Positions 27,538 to 36,470 are shown, numbered from the stretch's first letter. The stretch: DNA of 39,760 nt from Myxococcus sp. CA023 (GCF_010998615.1 NZ_JAAEAH010000085.1:1-39760), one strand, 5' to 3'. Program-made: numbers and translations. The notes: generated from the letters alone by a model not told the origin.

Positions 27538-27852
27538 CTACGACAGGTCCGCGATGCGCTCGTCGATTTCCTCGGCGAGCCCCGGGTGCCCCTGGGCCAG
27601 GGCGTGCTCCCGGGCCCGGCCCAGCACCTCGCGCGCCTTGTCGGACTCCCCCGCCCCCGCCCAGGCATCCCCCAGGGCCACCATGGCGGCCGCATAGGTG
27701 GGGTCCAGCCGGACGGCCGACTCCAGGGCGTGGGCGGCCTCGGGGTACTGCCGCCGCTCCAGGTACAGCTTCCCGAGGGAGAAATGGCTCATGGGGGAGT
27801 CGGGGAAGTCCACCACCATCTTCTTGAACTGTTCCAGCCGGGCGTCGCTCAT
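27538..27852 (-). CDS. Small TPR-repeat protein
   Basis: A 104-residue cytoplasmic protein with two to three tetratricopeptide repeats: MSHFSLGKLYLERRQYPEAAHALESAVRLDP (split across residues 21-51 as one repeat) and AAMVALGDAWAGAGESDKAREVLGRA (about 56-81) fit the TPR consensus well. It likely works by protein-protein contact. It is divergent from rsfS, with 61 bp between, which may suggest a translation-linked role but does not show one. Start at 27852 chosen as the first ATG of the compact repeat protein; upstream Shine-Dalgarno is poor. Confidence 0.75.
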   Translation of the reverse strand: MSDARLEQFKKMVVDFPDSPMSHFSLGKLYLERRQYPEAAHALESAVRLDPTYAAAMVALGDAWAGAGESDKAREVLGRAREHALAQGHPGLAEEIDERIADLS

Positions 27853-27913
27853 GGACACCAGCAGATAGAGGACCGCTTCCGTGTTGCCAAGGGTGCGGTA
27901 GGGTGCGCCGCAC

Positions 27914-28483
27914 ATGGCCACGAAGAAGAAGACGACCGCGAAAAAGACCACCACCCGGGCCCCGGCGGCACGGAAGAAGACGGTATCGGGCAAGACGCCC
28001 GCGAAGAAGAAGGCCCCCGCAGCCAAGAAGTCGGCGGGGAAGGTCTCCGCCAAGGCGCCTGCCAAGGCCCCCGCGAAGAAGAAGAAGGCGAAGCTCCCAG
28101 TTGCCCCGACCCAGAAGGTGGGCCCCGCGGAGAACCCGGCCGCCAAGGCGCTGGCGCACCGCATCGGCAAGCTGCTGGTGGACAAGAAGGCGCAGGACGT
28201 CGTCATCCTCGACGTGCGCGGGATGACGTCCTACGCGGACTACTTCGTCATCGCCTCCGCGGAGACGGACCGCCAGGTGAGCGCCATGGCGGAGAACGTC
28301 CAGGTGCAGCTCAAGACGGGTGACGAGCCCCAGCGTCCCATCGGCACCGAGGGCTTCGAGACGGGCCAGTGGGTGCTGCTCGACTACGGCGAGGTGGTGG
28401 CGCACCTGTTCCTCACGGACCTGCGCGCGCACTACGACCTCGAGGGCCTCTGGGCCGACGCGTCTCGGGAGAAGCTGGCCTGA
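27914..28483 (+). CDS. rsfS: Ribosomal silencing factor RsfS with Lys/Ala-rich N-terminal tail
   Basis: RsfS binds ribosomal protein uL14 on the large subunit and blocks subunit joining in starvation. The C-terminal domain (about 70-185) is a normal RsfS domain (DUF143): KKAQDVVILDVRGMTSYADYFVIASAETDRQV is split over 91-122, and WVLLDYGEVVAHLF lies near the end. Unusually, residues 1-62 form a histone-H1-like tail of KK, AK and PAKK repeats with few other residues; usual RsfS length is 105-130 residues, here 189. The next gene begins 1 bp after the stop. Tail function is unknown; rRNA or DNA binding is plausible. Confidence 0.93.
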   Translation: MATKKKTTAKKTTTRAPAARKKTVSGKTPAKKKAPAAKKSAGKVSAKAPAKAPAKKKKAKLPVAPTQKVGPAENPAAKALAHRIGKLLVDKKAQDVVILDVRGMTSYADYFVIASAETDRQVSAMAENVQVQLKTGDEPQRPIGTEGFETGQWVLLDYGEVVAHLFLTDLRAHYDLEGLWADASREKLA

Positions 28484-28484
28484 A

Positions 28485-28949
28485 GTGAAGGTCCGGCTCC
28501 TCTCCATCGGCAAGGACCGCTCGGGCCTGTATGAGCCCGCGGTCCAGGAGTACGCCAAGCGCCTGGGCCACTACACCCGCTTCGAGCTGGTGGAGCTGGC
28601 GGAGGCCAGCGGCAAGCGGCTCAAGCCCGGGGATGCGAAGGCCAGCGAGGCCGAGGCGATTCTCTCCAAGCGCAAGCCGCAGGACTGGCTGGTGGCCCTG
28701 GACGAGCGCGGCTCACTGCTCGACTCCGTCGAGTTGAGCCGCTACGTCGGCAAGGCGCAGACGGGCGCCAAGGATTTGCTGTTCATCATTGGCGGGGACG
28801 AGGGGCTCGACACGCGCGTGCGGGACGCGGCGAACCTCACGCTGTCCCTGTCGAAGATGACGCTGCCTCACCGGCTGGCGCGCGTGGTGCTCATCGAACA
28901 GCTCTACCGCGCGTTCACCATCCTCAAGGGCGAGCCGTACCACAAGTAG
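28485..28949 (+). CDS. rlmH: 23S rRNA (pseudouridine1915-N3)-methyltransferase RlmH
   Basis: SPOUT-class methyltransferase that methylates pseudouridine 1915 in helix 69 of 23S rRNA. The 154-residue length is standard. The SAM-binding trefoil-knot motifs are visible: LVALDERGSLLDS, LLFIIGGDEGLD and the C-terminal RLARVVLIEQLYRAFTILKGEPYHK, shown here as its first and last parts around the invariant EQLYRA and PYHK ending. Start is a GTG at 28485, one base after the rsfS stop, so the two are a translationally coupled ribosome unit, as in many bacteria. Confidence 0.95.
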   Translation: MKVRLLSIGKDRSGLYEPAVQEYAKRLGHYTRFELVELAEASGKRLKPGDAKASEAEAILSKRKPQDWLVALDERGSLLDSVELSRYVGKAQTGAKDLLFIIGGDEGLDTRVRDAANLTLSLSKMTLPHRLARVVLIEQLYRAFTILKGEPYHK

Positions 28950-29012
28950 GCGGCCGGGCACGGGGCCCGGCGCCACCGTCAGGCGTGGCGCGCGGGTGCC
29001 GTCAGCCCGGGC

Positions 29013-30170
29013 ATGCGCACTGACGCCTCCTCTGAACATCTCCCCACTTCCGCGCCGCAGGCGCCCGTGCGTGTCATCGCCTCCGCCCAGTCCTGGGTGG
29101 AAGGCGAGGCGGTGCGGCAACTCGAAGCCATGGCCCGCTTGCCAGGCATGAAGCTGGCGGTGGGCCTCCCGGACCTGCATCCCGGCAAGGGTGCTCCGGT
29201 GGGTGCGGCCTTCACCTCCGAAGGCTTTCTCTATCCCTATCTGGTCGGCAGTGACATCGGCTGTGGCATGGGCCTGTGGAACGTGGACCTGCTGGCACGT
29301 AAAGCCAAGCCCGAGCGTTGGGCAGGCAAGTTGGACCTGGAAGGCCCGTGGACGGGTGACACGGAAGGTTTCCTCCAGGAGCACGGCGTGAAGTCCTCGG
29401 GCTACGAGGCCGCGCTGGGCACGGTGGGCGGCGGCAACCACTTCGCGGAGTTGCAGCGGGTGGACGCGGTCCATGACGCGAAGGTCTTCAGCGCCCTGGG
29501 CCTGGAGGCGGACCGATTGCTGCTCCTGGTGCACTCCGGCTCGCGCGGCCTGGGTGAAGCGATTCTCCGGGCCCACGTGGACCGGCACGCGGCGGGCGGG
29601 CTCGCGGACGACTCACCCGAGGCGCAGACCTACCTCACGCGCCATGACCACGCGGTGGCCTGGGGCCGGGCCAATCGGGCCCTGGTGGCGCGGCGGATGC
29701 TGGACGGCATCGGCGCGATGGGCCAGCGAGTCCTCGACGTGTGCCACAACAGTGTCACCCCTCGGCGTGACACGGGACGGACGCAGTGGCTGCACCGCAA
29801 GGGCGCGGCGCCGTCCGACGAAGGGCCGGTGGTGATTCCCGGCAGCCGCGGCGCGCTGAGCTACCTGGTGATTCCAACCGGAGAGAGCCACGCCAGCGCG
29901 CACAGCCTGGCGCACGGCGCGGGCCGCAAGTGGACACGCACGGCGGCCCGGGAACGGATGCGCGAACGCTTCACGGCGGAATCGCTCACCCGCACCGCCT
30001 TCAAGAGCCACGTGGTGTGTGAGAACAAGGACCTCCTCTTCGAGGAAGCGCCTCCCGCGTACAAGCCCATCGACCGCGTGGTGACGGACCTGGTGGAAGC
30101 GGGGCTGGTCCGAGTGGTGGCCACCCTGGCGCCTGTCCTCACCTACAAGACGCGCGCCCGGCCGGAGTAG
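29013..30170 (+). CDS. rtcB: RtcB-type RNA ligase
   Basis: GTP- and Mn-dependent 3'-phosphate RNA ligase used in RNA repair. At 385 residues it is somewhat shorter than E. coli RtcB. Landmarks in order: DLHPGKG (54-60), GSDIGCGM (79-86, metal ligand Cys84), GGGNHFAEL, VHSGSRGLG, HRKGA and the guanylation-site His301 in HGAGR. All are intact, so it should be active. Sequence is closest in style to the shorter RtcB branch often next to release-factor homolog PrfH, but no PrfH or RtcA gene is present here. It lies 63 bp after rlmH and 9 bp before a GNAT gene on the same strand. Confidence 0.92.
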   Translation: MRTDASSEHLPTSAPQAPVRVIASAQSWVEGEAVRQLEAMARLPGMKLAVGLPDLHPGKGAPVGAAFTSEGFLYPYLVGSDIGCGMGLWNVDLLARKAKPERWAGKLDLEGPWTGDTEGFLQEHGVKSSGYEAALGTVGGGNHFAELQRVDAVHDAKVFSALGLEADRLLLLVHSGSRGLGEAILRAHVDRHAAGGLADDSPEAQTYLTRHDHAVAWGRANRALVARRMLDGIGAMGQRVLDVCHNSVTPRRDTGRTQWLHRKGAAPSDEGPVVIPGSRGALSYLVIPTGESHASAHSLAHGAGRKWTRTAARERMRERFTAESLTRTAFKSHVVCENKDLLFEEAPPAYKPIDRVVTDLVEAGLVRVVATLAPVLTYKTRARPE

Positions 30171-30179
30171 GGGCCCCCC

Positions 30180-30980
30180 ATGCAGCCTTTCCTCGAACCA
30201 GACTCCCCGCGAGTGCGCTCCGCCATGGCAGCCAATCAGGTGGAGCACATGACCTATCTGGCGCGAAGCCTCCCCGGCGCCATCGTGAAGGACACTCCCG
30301 GGCTGCTGCTCGTCGACTCCGGGTTGCCCTGCAACACCTTCAACGTGGTGTGCCGGGCCCGGCTTGATCGCCACGAAGCGGACGCGCGCATCGCCGCCGC
30401 CGTCTCCCACTTCCGGGACAAGGCCTTTCCCTTCGCATGGTGGGTGGGACCGGACGCCGCGCCCGAGGACCTGGACGCCCGCCTGTCGGCGCACGGTCTG
30501 GTGAACGCCGAGCAGGAGCTGGGCATGTCCATGGACCTCTCCCGGCTGCCAGGACTCACGCTGCCCTCGGGGCTGTGCATCCGCCGCGCCGAGGACAAAC
30601 ACACCCTGGCGGACTTCGCCCGCGTCGTCGCGGCGAACTGGGAGCCCGCCGACCCACACGTGCTGGACTTCTACGCGAGGACGGCGCACGTGGCGCTCGC
30701 ACCCGACAGCCCCATCCGCTTCTTCGTGGGCTACCTGGATGGCGAAGCGGTCGCCGCCAGTGAGTGCCACCAGGCGTGGGGGGTCGCGGGACTCTACTCG
30801 GTGGCCACTGTGCGGCACGCTCGGCGACGAGGCATTGGCGCGGCGCTCACGCTGGCACCCCTGCTGGATGCCCGGGAGGCGGGCTACCGGACAGCCACCC
30901 TCCAGGCGTCCGCGCAGGGCCAGGGCGTCTATTCCCGGCTGGGTTTCGTACCCCAGGGGTCCTTCCGCGAGTATCAATAG
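30180..30980 (+). CDS. GNAT-family N-acetyltransferase
   Basis: A 266-residue protein with a C-terminal GNAT domain (about 140-266). Its acetyl-CoA-binding loop RRRGIGAAL (motif A) follows the strand GLYSVATV. The terminal YSRLGFVPQGSF is the usual GNAT end. The N-terminal half (1-135) is a degenerate GNAT-like or unrecognised domain. It begins 9 bp after the RtcB stop, so it is probably cotranscribed with it; whether it modifies an RNA-repair component is unknown. Confidence 0.85.
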   Translation: MQPFLEPDSPRVRSAMAANQVEHMTYLARSLPGAIVKDTPGLLLVDSGLPCNTFNVVCRARLDRHEADARIAAAVSHFRDKAFPFAWWVGPDAAPEDLDARLSAHGLVNAEQELGMSMDLSRLPGLTLPSGLCIRRAEDKHTLADFARVVAANWEPADPHVLDFYARTAHVALAPDSPIRFFVGYLDGEAVAASECHQAWGVAGLYSVATVRHARRRGIGAALTLAPLLDAREAGYRTATLQASAQGQGVYSRLGFVPQGSFREYQ

Positions 30981-31036
30981 ACGCGCTCGCTTTTTGTCCT
31001 CTCCCGTCTGGCGCCTGCATGGTTAGGGTTCGGAGC

Positions 31037-32578
31037 ATGACGCCCGCGCACAAGGTCCTGCTCTGCATCCTGGATGGTTGGGGTATTCGCCAGGAGCGTG
31101 ACAACAACGCCATCGTCCTGGCCGGCACGCCGCACCTCGACAAGCTGGCGAGCCCCTACCCCTTCACCGAGTTGCAGACGGCGGGTCTGGCCGTGGGCCT
31201 GCCCGAGGGGCAGATGGGCAACTCCGAGGTGGGCCACACCAACATCGGCGCGGGGCGAATCGTCTACCAGGACCTGGTGCGCATCAATCGCGCCGCGGAG
31301 TCCGGAGAGCTGGCGCAGAACCCCGTGCTTCGCGCGGCCCTCGACGGAGTGAAGGCGGACGGCAAGGCCCTGCACCTGCTGGGGCTGGTGTCGCCCGGCG
31401 GCGTCCATTCGTCCATGGACCACCTGTTCGCGCTGCTCAAGGCCGCGAAGGAACGCAACGTGGCCCATGTCTACGTGCACGCCTTCCTGGACGGGCGTGA
31501 CACGCCGCCGCAGAGCGCGCTGGGCTACGTGGAGGAGCTGGAGCGCTTCCTCCATGAGACGCACACTGGCCGCATCGCCACCGTGACCGGGCGATTCTAC
31601 GCCATGGACCGCGACAAGCGCTGGGACCGGGTGCACCAGGCCTACGAGGCGCTGGTGTTCGGCCGCGGGCCCAAGGCGCCGGACGCACTGAGCGCCATCC
31701 GCGCGTCCTACGCAGAGAAGGTCACCGACGAGTTCGTGAAGCCCACGGTGCTGGCTGCCGGTGACGGCACGCCGGTGGGCCGCATCCAGGACGGCGACGC
31801 GGTGCTCTTCTTCAACTTCCGCGCGGACCGGGCGCGGGAGCTGACGCAGGCCCTGGCGTTCCCGGAGTTCAAGGAGTTCGATCGGGGCGGGCTGCGGCTG
31901 GGGCGCTACGTGTGCATGACCCAGTACGACGAGACCTTCAAGCTGCCGGCGCTCTTCGAGCCGGACCAGCCGCAGGACATCTTCCCGGAGCTGCTGTCGC
32001 GCCAAGGGCTGCGCCAGTTCCGCACGGCGGAGACAGAGAAGTACGCGCACGTCACGTTCTTCTTCAACGGCGGCCGCGAGGTCGTCTACGCGGGCGAGGA
32101 CCGGCACCTGGTGCCCAGCCCGCGCGACGTGAAGACGTACGACTTGAAGCCGGAGATGTCCGCCTACGAAGTCACGGCCGAGCTGGTGAAGCGGCTCGAC
32201 TCCGGGAAGTACGACTTCGCGCTGGTGAACTTCGCCAACCCGGACATGGTGGGCCACAGCGGCCGACTGGACGCGGCGATGAAGGCGGTGAAGGCGGTGG
32301 ATGAGTGCCTGGGCGCGCTGGGCAAGGCGTGCGAGCGCAACGGCTGGGTGCTGGCCATCTCCGCCGACCACGGCAACTGCGAGCAGATGGTGGACCTGGA
32401 GACGGGCGAGCCCCACACCGCGCACACGCTCAACCCGGTGCCCTTCCACCTCATCCACCCGGACTTCCGAGGGCAGAAGCTGCGCCCGGGCATCCTCGCG
32501 GACATCGCGCCCACCCTCTGCAAGGTGATGGGATTGCCGCAGTCCAAGGAGATGAACCGTCAGGGCCTGCTGCCGTGA
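31037..32578 (+). CDS. gpmI: 2,3-bisphosphoglycerate-independent phosphoglycerate mutase
   Basis: Mn-dependent phosphoglycerate mutase interconverting 3- and 2-phosphoglycerate. The 513-residue length is normal. The phosphoserine nucleophile Ser63 is in GNSEVGHTNIG, LLCILDGWG opens the alkaline-phosphatase-like phosphatase fold, SPGGVHSSMDH and HAFLDGRDTPP mark the transferase domain, and SADHGN closes the metal site. The ATG at 31037 has GGAG just upstream. Together with pckG it serves gluconeogenesis/glycolysis, but the two are far apart in the window. The gene lies 19 bp before comF. Confidence 0.96.
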   Translation: MTPAHKVLLCILDGWGIRQERDNNAIVLAGTPHLDKLASPYPFTELQTAGLAVGLPEGQMGNSEVGHTNIGAGRIVYQDLVRINRAAESGELAQNPVLRAALDGVKADGKALHLLGLVSPGGVHSSMDHLFALLKAAKERNVAHVYVHAFLDGRDTPPQSALGYVEELERFLHETHTGRIATVTGRFYAMDRDKRWDRVHQAYEALVFGRGPKAPDALSAIRASYAEKVTDEFVKPTVLAAGDGTPVGRIQDGDAVLFFNFRADRARELTQALAFPEFKEFDRGGLRLGRYVCMTQYDETFKLPALFEPDQPQDIFPELLSRQGLRQFRTAETEKYAHVTFFFNGGREVVYAGEDRHLVPSPRDVKTYDLKPEMSAYEVTAELVKRLDSGKYDFALVNFANPDMVGHSGRLDAAMKAVKAVDECLGALGKACERNGWVLAISADHGNCEQMVDLETGEPHTAHTLNPVPFHLIHPDFRGQKLRPGILADIAPTLCKVMGLPQSKEMNRQGLLP

Positions 32579-32597
32579 TGCGCGCGGGGCACGGCCC

Positions 32598-33299
32598 GTG
32601 CTGAAGGCCCTGCTGGACGTGCTCTATCCCCCTTCGTGCCTCGCGTGCACGAAGGTGCTGCCGGGCCCCGAGGGCTTCTTCTGCGAGACGTGCGACACCG
32701 CGGTGGAGCGGCTTCCTCCCGCGTGCTGCCGCACCTGCGCGGAGCCCGGCGCGTTTCCTGGGGGCACGTGCCCCCGATGCCGTGCCGCCCCGCCACCCTT
32801 CACTCGCGCCTGGGCGCCCTTCGCGCACGAGGGGCCCCTGGCGCGCGCCATCCACCGGTTCAAGTACGAGGACCACCCCAACCTCGCGGGCCCGCTGGGA
32901 GAGTTGCTGGCGGGCGAGGCGCGAAGCTTCCTCAGCCGTGCACCCGAGCTGGTGGTCGCGCTGCCGCTACACACGCGGCGCTATCACGCGCGTAAGTACG
33001 ACCAGGCGCAGTTGCTGGCGGGCGCGCTGGCGAAGGCCACGGGGCGCAAGGCGCCCGTGGGATTGCTGACGCGGCACCGTGAGACACAGCGGCAGGTGGG
33101 TCTGAGCGAAGCGGAGCGGGCGAACAACGTCGCGGGGGCGTTCGCCGCGTCTTCCCGCGTCTCGGGGCAGCGTGTGCTGCTGGTGGACGATGTGTTCACC
33201 ACTGGCGCCACCGCCAGGGCGGCGGCCTCGGCCCTGCTCGAAGCCGGCGCGGCTCAAGTGGAGATGCTGACGCTGGCGCGGGCCTTCAGCCTGGAGTGA
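32598..33299 (+). CDS. comF: ComF-family phosphoribosyltransferase-like protein
   Basis: A 233-residue ComF/GntX-family protein. The N-terminal zinc-finger region has paired cysteines (Cys14, Cys17 and further CxxC pairs to about residue 65). The C-terminal phosphoribosyltransferase fold has the PRPP motif VLLVDDVFTTGAT. In naturally competent bacteria ComF helps DNA uptake downstream of ComEC; in others its role is unclear. The start is a GTG at 32598, 19 bp after gpmI. Competence in this organism is not implied by this gene alone. Confidence 0.9.
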   Translation: MLKALLDVLYPPSCLACTKVLPGPEGFFCETCDTAVERLPPACCRTCAEPGAFPGGTCPRCRAAPPPFTRAWAPFAHEGPLARAIHRFKYEDHPNLAGPLGELLAGEARSFLSRAPELVVALPLHTRRYHARKYDQAQLLAGALAKATGRKAPVGLLTRHRETQRQVGLSEAERANNVAGAFAASSRVSGQRVLLVDDVFTTGATARAAASALLEAGAAQVEMLTLARAFSLE

Positions 33300-33699
33300 G
33301 TGGACGGCGCCCGAGGGCTACTTCTGGGCGGCCCGGACCCACTACATTTCGACCTCGCGCCGCTCCTCTGGATTCATCCTGCCCCACACATCCTGAGAAG
33401 GCGCCCGGGTGAAGGCAGCCCTCCTTCGTCAGTAGACATTCATCGTGTGGCGGCGCTCCTTCGCGGCCAATCCCCCCATGTCCCGGCGTCAGCAAGTGAC
33501 GAACCGGCGAACGGCTCCGAGGGAAACGCCTTCAAACCGGGCACGGCCGGGTTCGCGTCCTGGCGTGAGACATCCCATGACGCGGGCGCCCAACACACAC
33601 GGCCCCACTCTCCGCCTCTCCTGAAAGAGCTGCCCTCATCGACGCAGGGCCACACTCAAGGACTCTGGCCCGAGGGCCGACTGGAGTTAGCGTCAGCCC
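33300..33699. other. 400-bp intergenic region without recognised gene
   Basis: Between comF and the M1 aminopeptidase gene. Open frames here lack coding character and are not family-like. A short GGCCC/GGGCC hairpin lies about 30 bp before the peptidase start. I see no RNA gene or repeat. It presumably holds the peptidase promoter. Confidence 0.4.
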
Positions 33700-36405
33700 A
33701 TGCGCTCGCTCCTCCCACTTGCACTCGCGGTCGCCGTCCTCCGCTGCGCCCATGCGCCCGAGGCGCCCCCCGCCGCTCCCGTGGCCGCCGCCCCTGAATG
33801 GCCCGAACCCCAGCCTCCCGCGCTGCGGCTGCCCGACTCGGTCCGCCCCACACGCTACGCGCTCGACCTGAAGCTGCTGCCCGCCGAGCCCACCTTCTCC
33901 GGCAGCGTCAGCATCGACGTGGACGTGAGCGAGCCGGTGCGCCAGGTCTGGCTGCACGGGCAGGACATGGAAGTCTCGCAGGCCCGCATCGAAGCGGGAG
34001 GCCGCACCCTGGAGGCCCGCCCCGTCACCGCCAGCGAAGGGCGGCTCGGGCTGCTGCTCCCCGAAACGCTCGCGCCGGGCAAGGCCCGCATCCACATCGC
34101 CTTCACCGGCAAGGTCGACCGCGAGCGCAGCCAGGGCCTCTACGCCGTGGAGGAAGGCGGCGAGCCCTACCTCTACACCTTCTTCGAGCCCGTCGACGCG
34201 CGCCGCGCCTTCCCCTGCTTCGACGAGCCGGGCTTCAAGGTGCCCTGGGCGCTGCGCATCACCGCCAAGGAGGACCACGTCGCGCTCGCCAACCACCCCA
34301 TCGTCTCGCGCGAGACGCTGCCGGACGGGCTGGCGCGCGTCACGTTCGCCGAGAGCAAGCCGATGCCCAGCTACCTCGTGGCGTTCGTGGTGGGCCCCTT
34401 CGACGTGGTGGACGCGGGCACCGCGGGCCGCAACGCCGCGCCGCTGCGCTTCATCGTGCCGCGCGGCCGGGGCGCGGAGACGGCCTACGCGGCCAGCGTC
34501 ACGCCGCGCATCGTCACGCTGATTGAAGACTACTTCGACATGCCGTACCCGTACGAGAAGCTCGACGTCGCGGTAGTGCCGCGCTACTGGGGCACCATGG
34601 AGCACCCGGGCCTCGTCGCGCTCGGGCAGCCGCTGACACTCATCCGTCCCGGCGAGGAGACGCTCGCGCGCCGCAAGTGGTACGTGAACATCGCCAACCA
34701 CGAACTGGGGCACTACTGGTTCGGCAACATCGTCACCTGCCAGTGGTGGGACGACATCTGGCTCAACGAGTCGCTCACCTCGTGGCTGGACCGCAAGACG
34801 GTGGACCCCTTCGACACGAGCTGGGGCTTCGGGCTGGAGCAGAGCACCCAGTCCACGCTCTTCGCGTTGGACACGGACGCGCTCGCCGCCACCCCGCCGG
34901 TGCGCAAGCCCGCCAACACGCATGACGAGGTGCTGGGCTCATTCGACAACGGCACCACGTACGCCAAGGGCTCGGCCATCATCGACATGTTCGAGGCGTG
35001 GCTCGGTGAGGAGCGCATGCGCGACCTGCTGCGCGGTCACATCAAGAAGCATGAATGGGGCGTGGCCACGTCGGAGGACTTCGCCGCCACGCTGTCGGCC
35101 GCCGCGGGGCCGGACGTCGCGCGTGCCTTCCGCAGCTTCATCGACCAGCCCGGCGCGCCGCGCATCGCCGCCGAGCTGCAATGCCAGCCGGGAGCCCCCG
35201 CGAAGCTGAAGTTCACGCAGGAGCGCTACGTCCCCGCGGGCTCCACCGCCAGCAAGGACCAAACATGGTCCGTGCCAGTGTGTGTGCGCGCGGGCTCCGG
35301 CAAGACGTCCGAGCGTACATGCACAATGCTCACCGGGGCCACGGGCGAGTTGGCGTTGCCCGGCAAGAGCTGCCCTTCCTGGTTCGTGCTCAACGCGGGA
35401 GGCACCGGCTACTACCGCTCCGGCTACACGCGCGAGCAACTCACCCGCGTGCTGGCCGCGCCCACGGATGCGTTGACGGTGCGCGAGCGGCTGACCCTGT
35501 TGGCCGACATGGAGGCCGGGGTGCGCCGGGGAGACCTGCCCCTGGGCGACGTCCTGCGCTACGTGCCCACCACGGCCAAGGCTGACCACCGCCTCATCAT
35601 GCAGCGCGGCGCCCGGCTGCTGACCTTCGTGCACGTGGACCGGCTGTCCAACGACGAGCGCGCGCGCTACCGGAACTGGGTGGCCGCGATGTACGGCCCT
35701 CGGGCCCGCGCGCTGGGCTGGGAGCCCAAGCCCGGTGACGACGACGCGGTGAAGTCGCTGCGACCCAACCTCCTGGGGCTGGCGGCGCTGCGCGGCGAGG
35801 ACCCGGCCCTGGTCCGGGACGCGAACCGGCTGGTGAAGGCATGGCTGGCGGACCGGAAGTCCGTCCACCCGGAGGCCGTTCCCCTCGCGCTGATGGTGGC
35901 GGCTCGGAACGGAGACAAGGCCTTCTTCGACACGCTGGTCGCGCGCGCCCGCGCCACGGAGGACCGGACCGAACGCAGCCGCGTCTTCACCACCCTGGGC
36001 GCCTTCCGGGACCCGGCGCTCATGCGCGAGGCGCTCGCGCTGGTGGCCGGCAGCGAGTTCGACGTGCGCGACACCCATTCCATCCTCACGGGGGCCTTCT
36101 CGATGCCGCAGACGCGGGCGCTCGCCTGGGCGTTCTACCAGGAGCACTTCGACGCGCTCGCCAGCCGGATGCGCTCGGACGAAGTCGCCGGGCTCATCGG
36201 ACTGGTGGACATGTTGTGCGACGAGAAGACCGCCGCCGAAGCGGAAGCATTCCTCACCCCCCGCGCGGCGAAGCTGGAGAACGCGTCTCTCACCCTCACC
36301 CGCACCATGGAGTCCATCCGCCTCTGCGCCGCGTCCAGCACGCTGAACGCGCAGAGCGTCAGGGACTTCCTGAAGGGCCAGCCGATCCCCGCGAAATCCC
36401 GCTGA
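33700..36405 (+). CDS. M1-family zinc aminopeptidase, exported, variant GAMEN motif
   Basis: A 901-residue metallopeptidase with N-terminal hydrophobic signal ending AVLRCAHAP (Cys16) and a Pro/Ala-rich linker. It may be a lipoprotein, although Arg at -1 is unusual. Zinc site HELGH (His334, Glu335, His338) with Glu357 in NESLTSW is intact. The substrate-N-terminus motif, usually GAMEN, reads GTMEH here (298-302): Thr for Ala and His for Asn. The C-terminal half (about 500-900) is the ERAP-like helical domain. It should cleave N-terminal amino acids from peptides, presumably in the envelope or outside, fitting a predatory, peptide-feeding lifestyle. A long hairpin follows the stop codon. Confidence 0.93.
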   Translation: MRSLLPLALAVAVLRCAHAPEAPPAAPVAAAPEWPEPQPPALRLPDSVRPTRYALDLKLLPAEPTFSGSVSIDVDVSEPVRQVWLHGQDMEVSQARIEAGGRTLEARPVTASEGRLGLLLPETLAPGKARIHIAFTGKVDRERSQGLYAVEEGGEPYLYTFFEPVDARRAFPCFDEPGFKVPWALRITAKEDHVALANHPIVSRETLPDGLARVTFAESKPMPSYLVAFVVGPFDVVDAGTAGRNAAPLRFIVPRGRGAETAYAASVTPRIVTLIEDYFDMPYPYEKLDVAVVPRYWGTMEHPGLVALGQPLTLIRPGEETLARRKWYVNIANHELGHYWFGNIVTCQWWDDIWLNESLTSWLDRKTVDPFDTSWGFGLEQSTQSTLFALDTDALAATPPVRKPANTHDEVLGSFDNGTTYAKGSAIIDMFEAWLGEERMRDLLRGHIKKHEWGVATSEDFAATLSAAAGPDVARAFRSFIDQPGAPRIAAELQCQPGAPAKLKFTQERYVPAGSTASKDQTWSVPVCVRAGSGKTSERTCTMLTGATGELALPGKSCPSWFVLNAGGTGYYRSGYTREQLTRVLAAPTDALTVRERLTLLADMEAGVRRGDLPLGDVLRYVPTTAKADHRLIMQRGARLLTFVHVDRLSNDERARYRNWVAAMYGPRARALGWEPKPGDDDAVKSLRPNLLGLAALRGEDPALVRDANRLVKAWLADRKSVHPEAVPLALMVAARNGDKAFFDTLVARARATEDRTERSRVFTTLGAFRDPALMREALALVAGSEFDVRDTHSILTGAFSMPQTRALAWAFYQEHFDALASRMRSDEVAGLIGLVDMLCDEKTAAEAEAFLTPRAAKLENASLTLTRTMESIRLCAASSTLNAQSVRDFLKGQPIPAKSR

Positions 36406-36420
36406 ACGCGCGACACGCCT

Positions 36421-36470
36421 CCGTGCGCGTCATCACGAAACGCATCTGCGTTCCGTCATGACGCGCACGG
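36421..36470. terminator. Long near-perfect hairpin after the M1 peptidase
   Basis: The arms at 36421-36443 and 36448-36470 form a 23-bp stem with two mismatches and a 4-nt loop. The outer 11 bp are perfect, GTGCGCGTCAT against ATGACGCGCAC. It starts 15 bp after the peptidase stop. No T-tract follows on either strand. It is longer than ordinary terminators and could also be a repeat-derived element or protein site. Confidence 0.55.

Noticed and set aside
30974..32458. A 494-codon frame antisense to gpmI
   Set aside because: Low-complexity His/Val/Arg-rich antisense translation; gpmI is a complete conserved enzyme.
33300..33797. A 165-codon frame between comF and the M1 peptidase
   Set aside because: It runs into the peptidase coding region in another frame and has no protein-like character.
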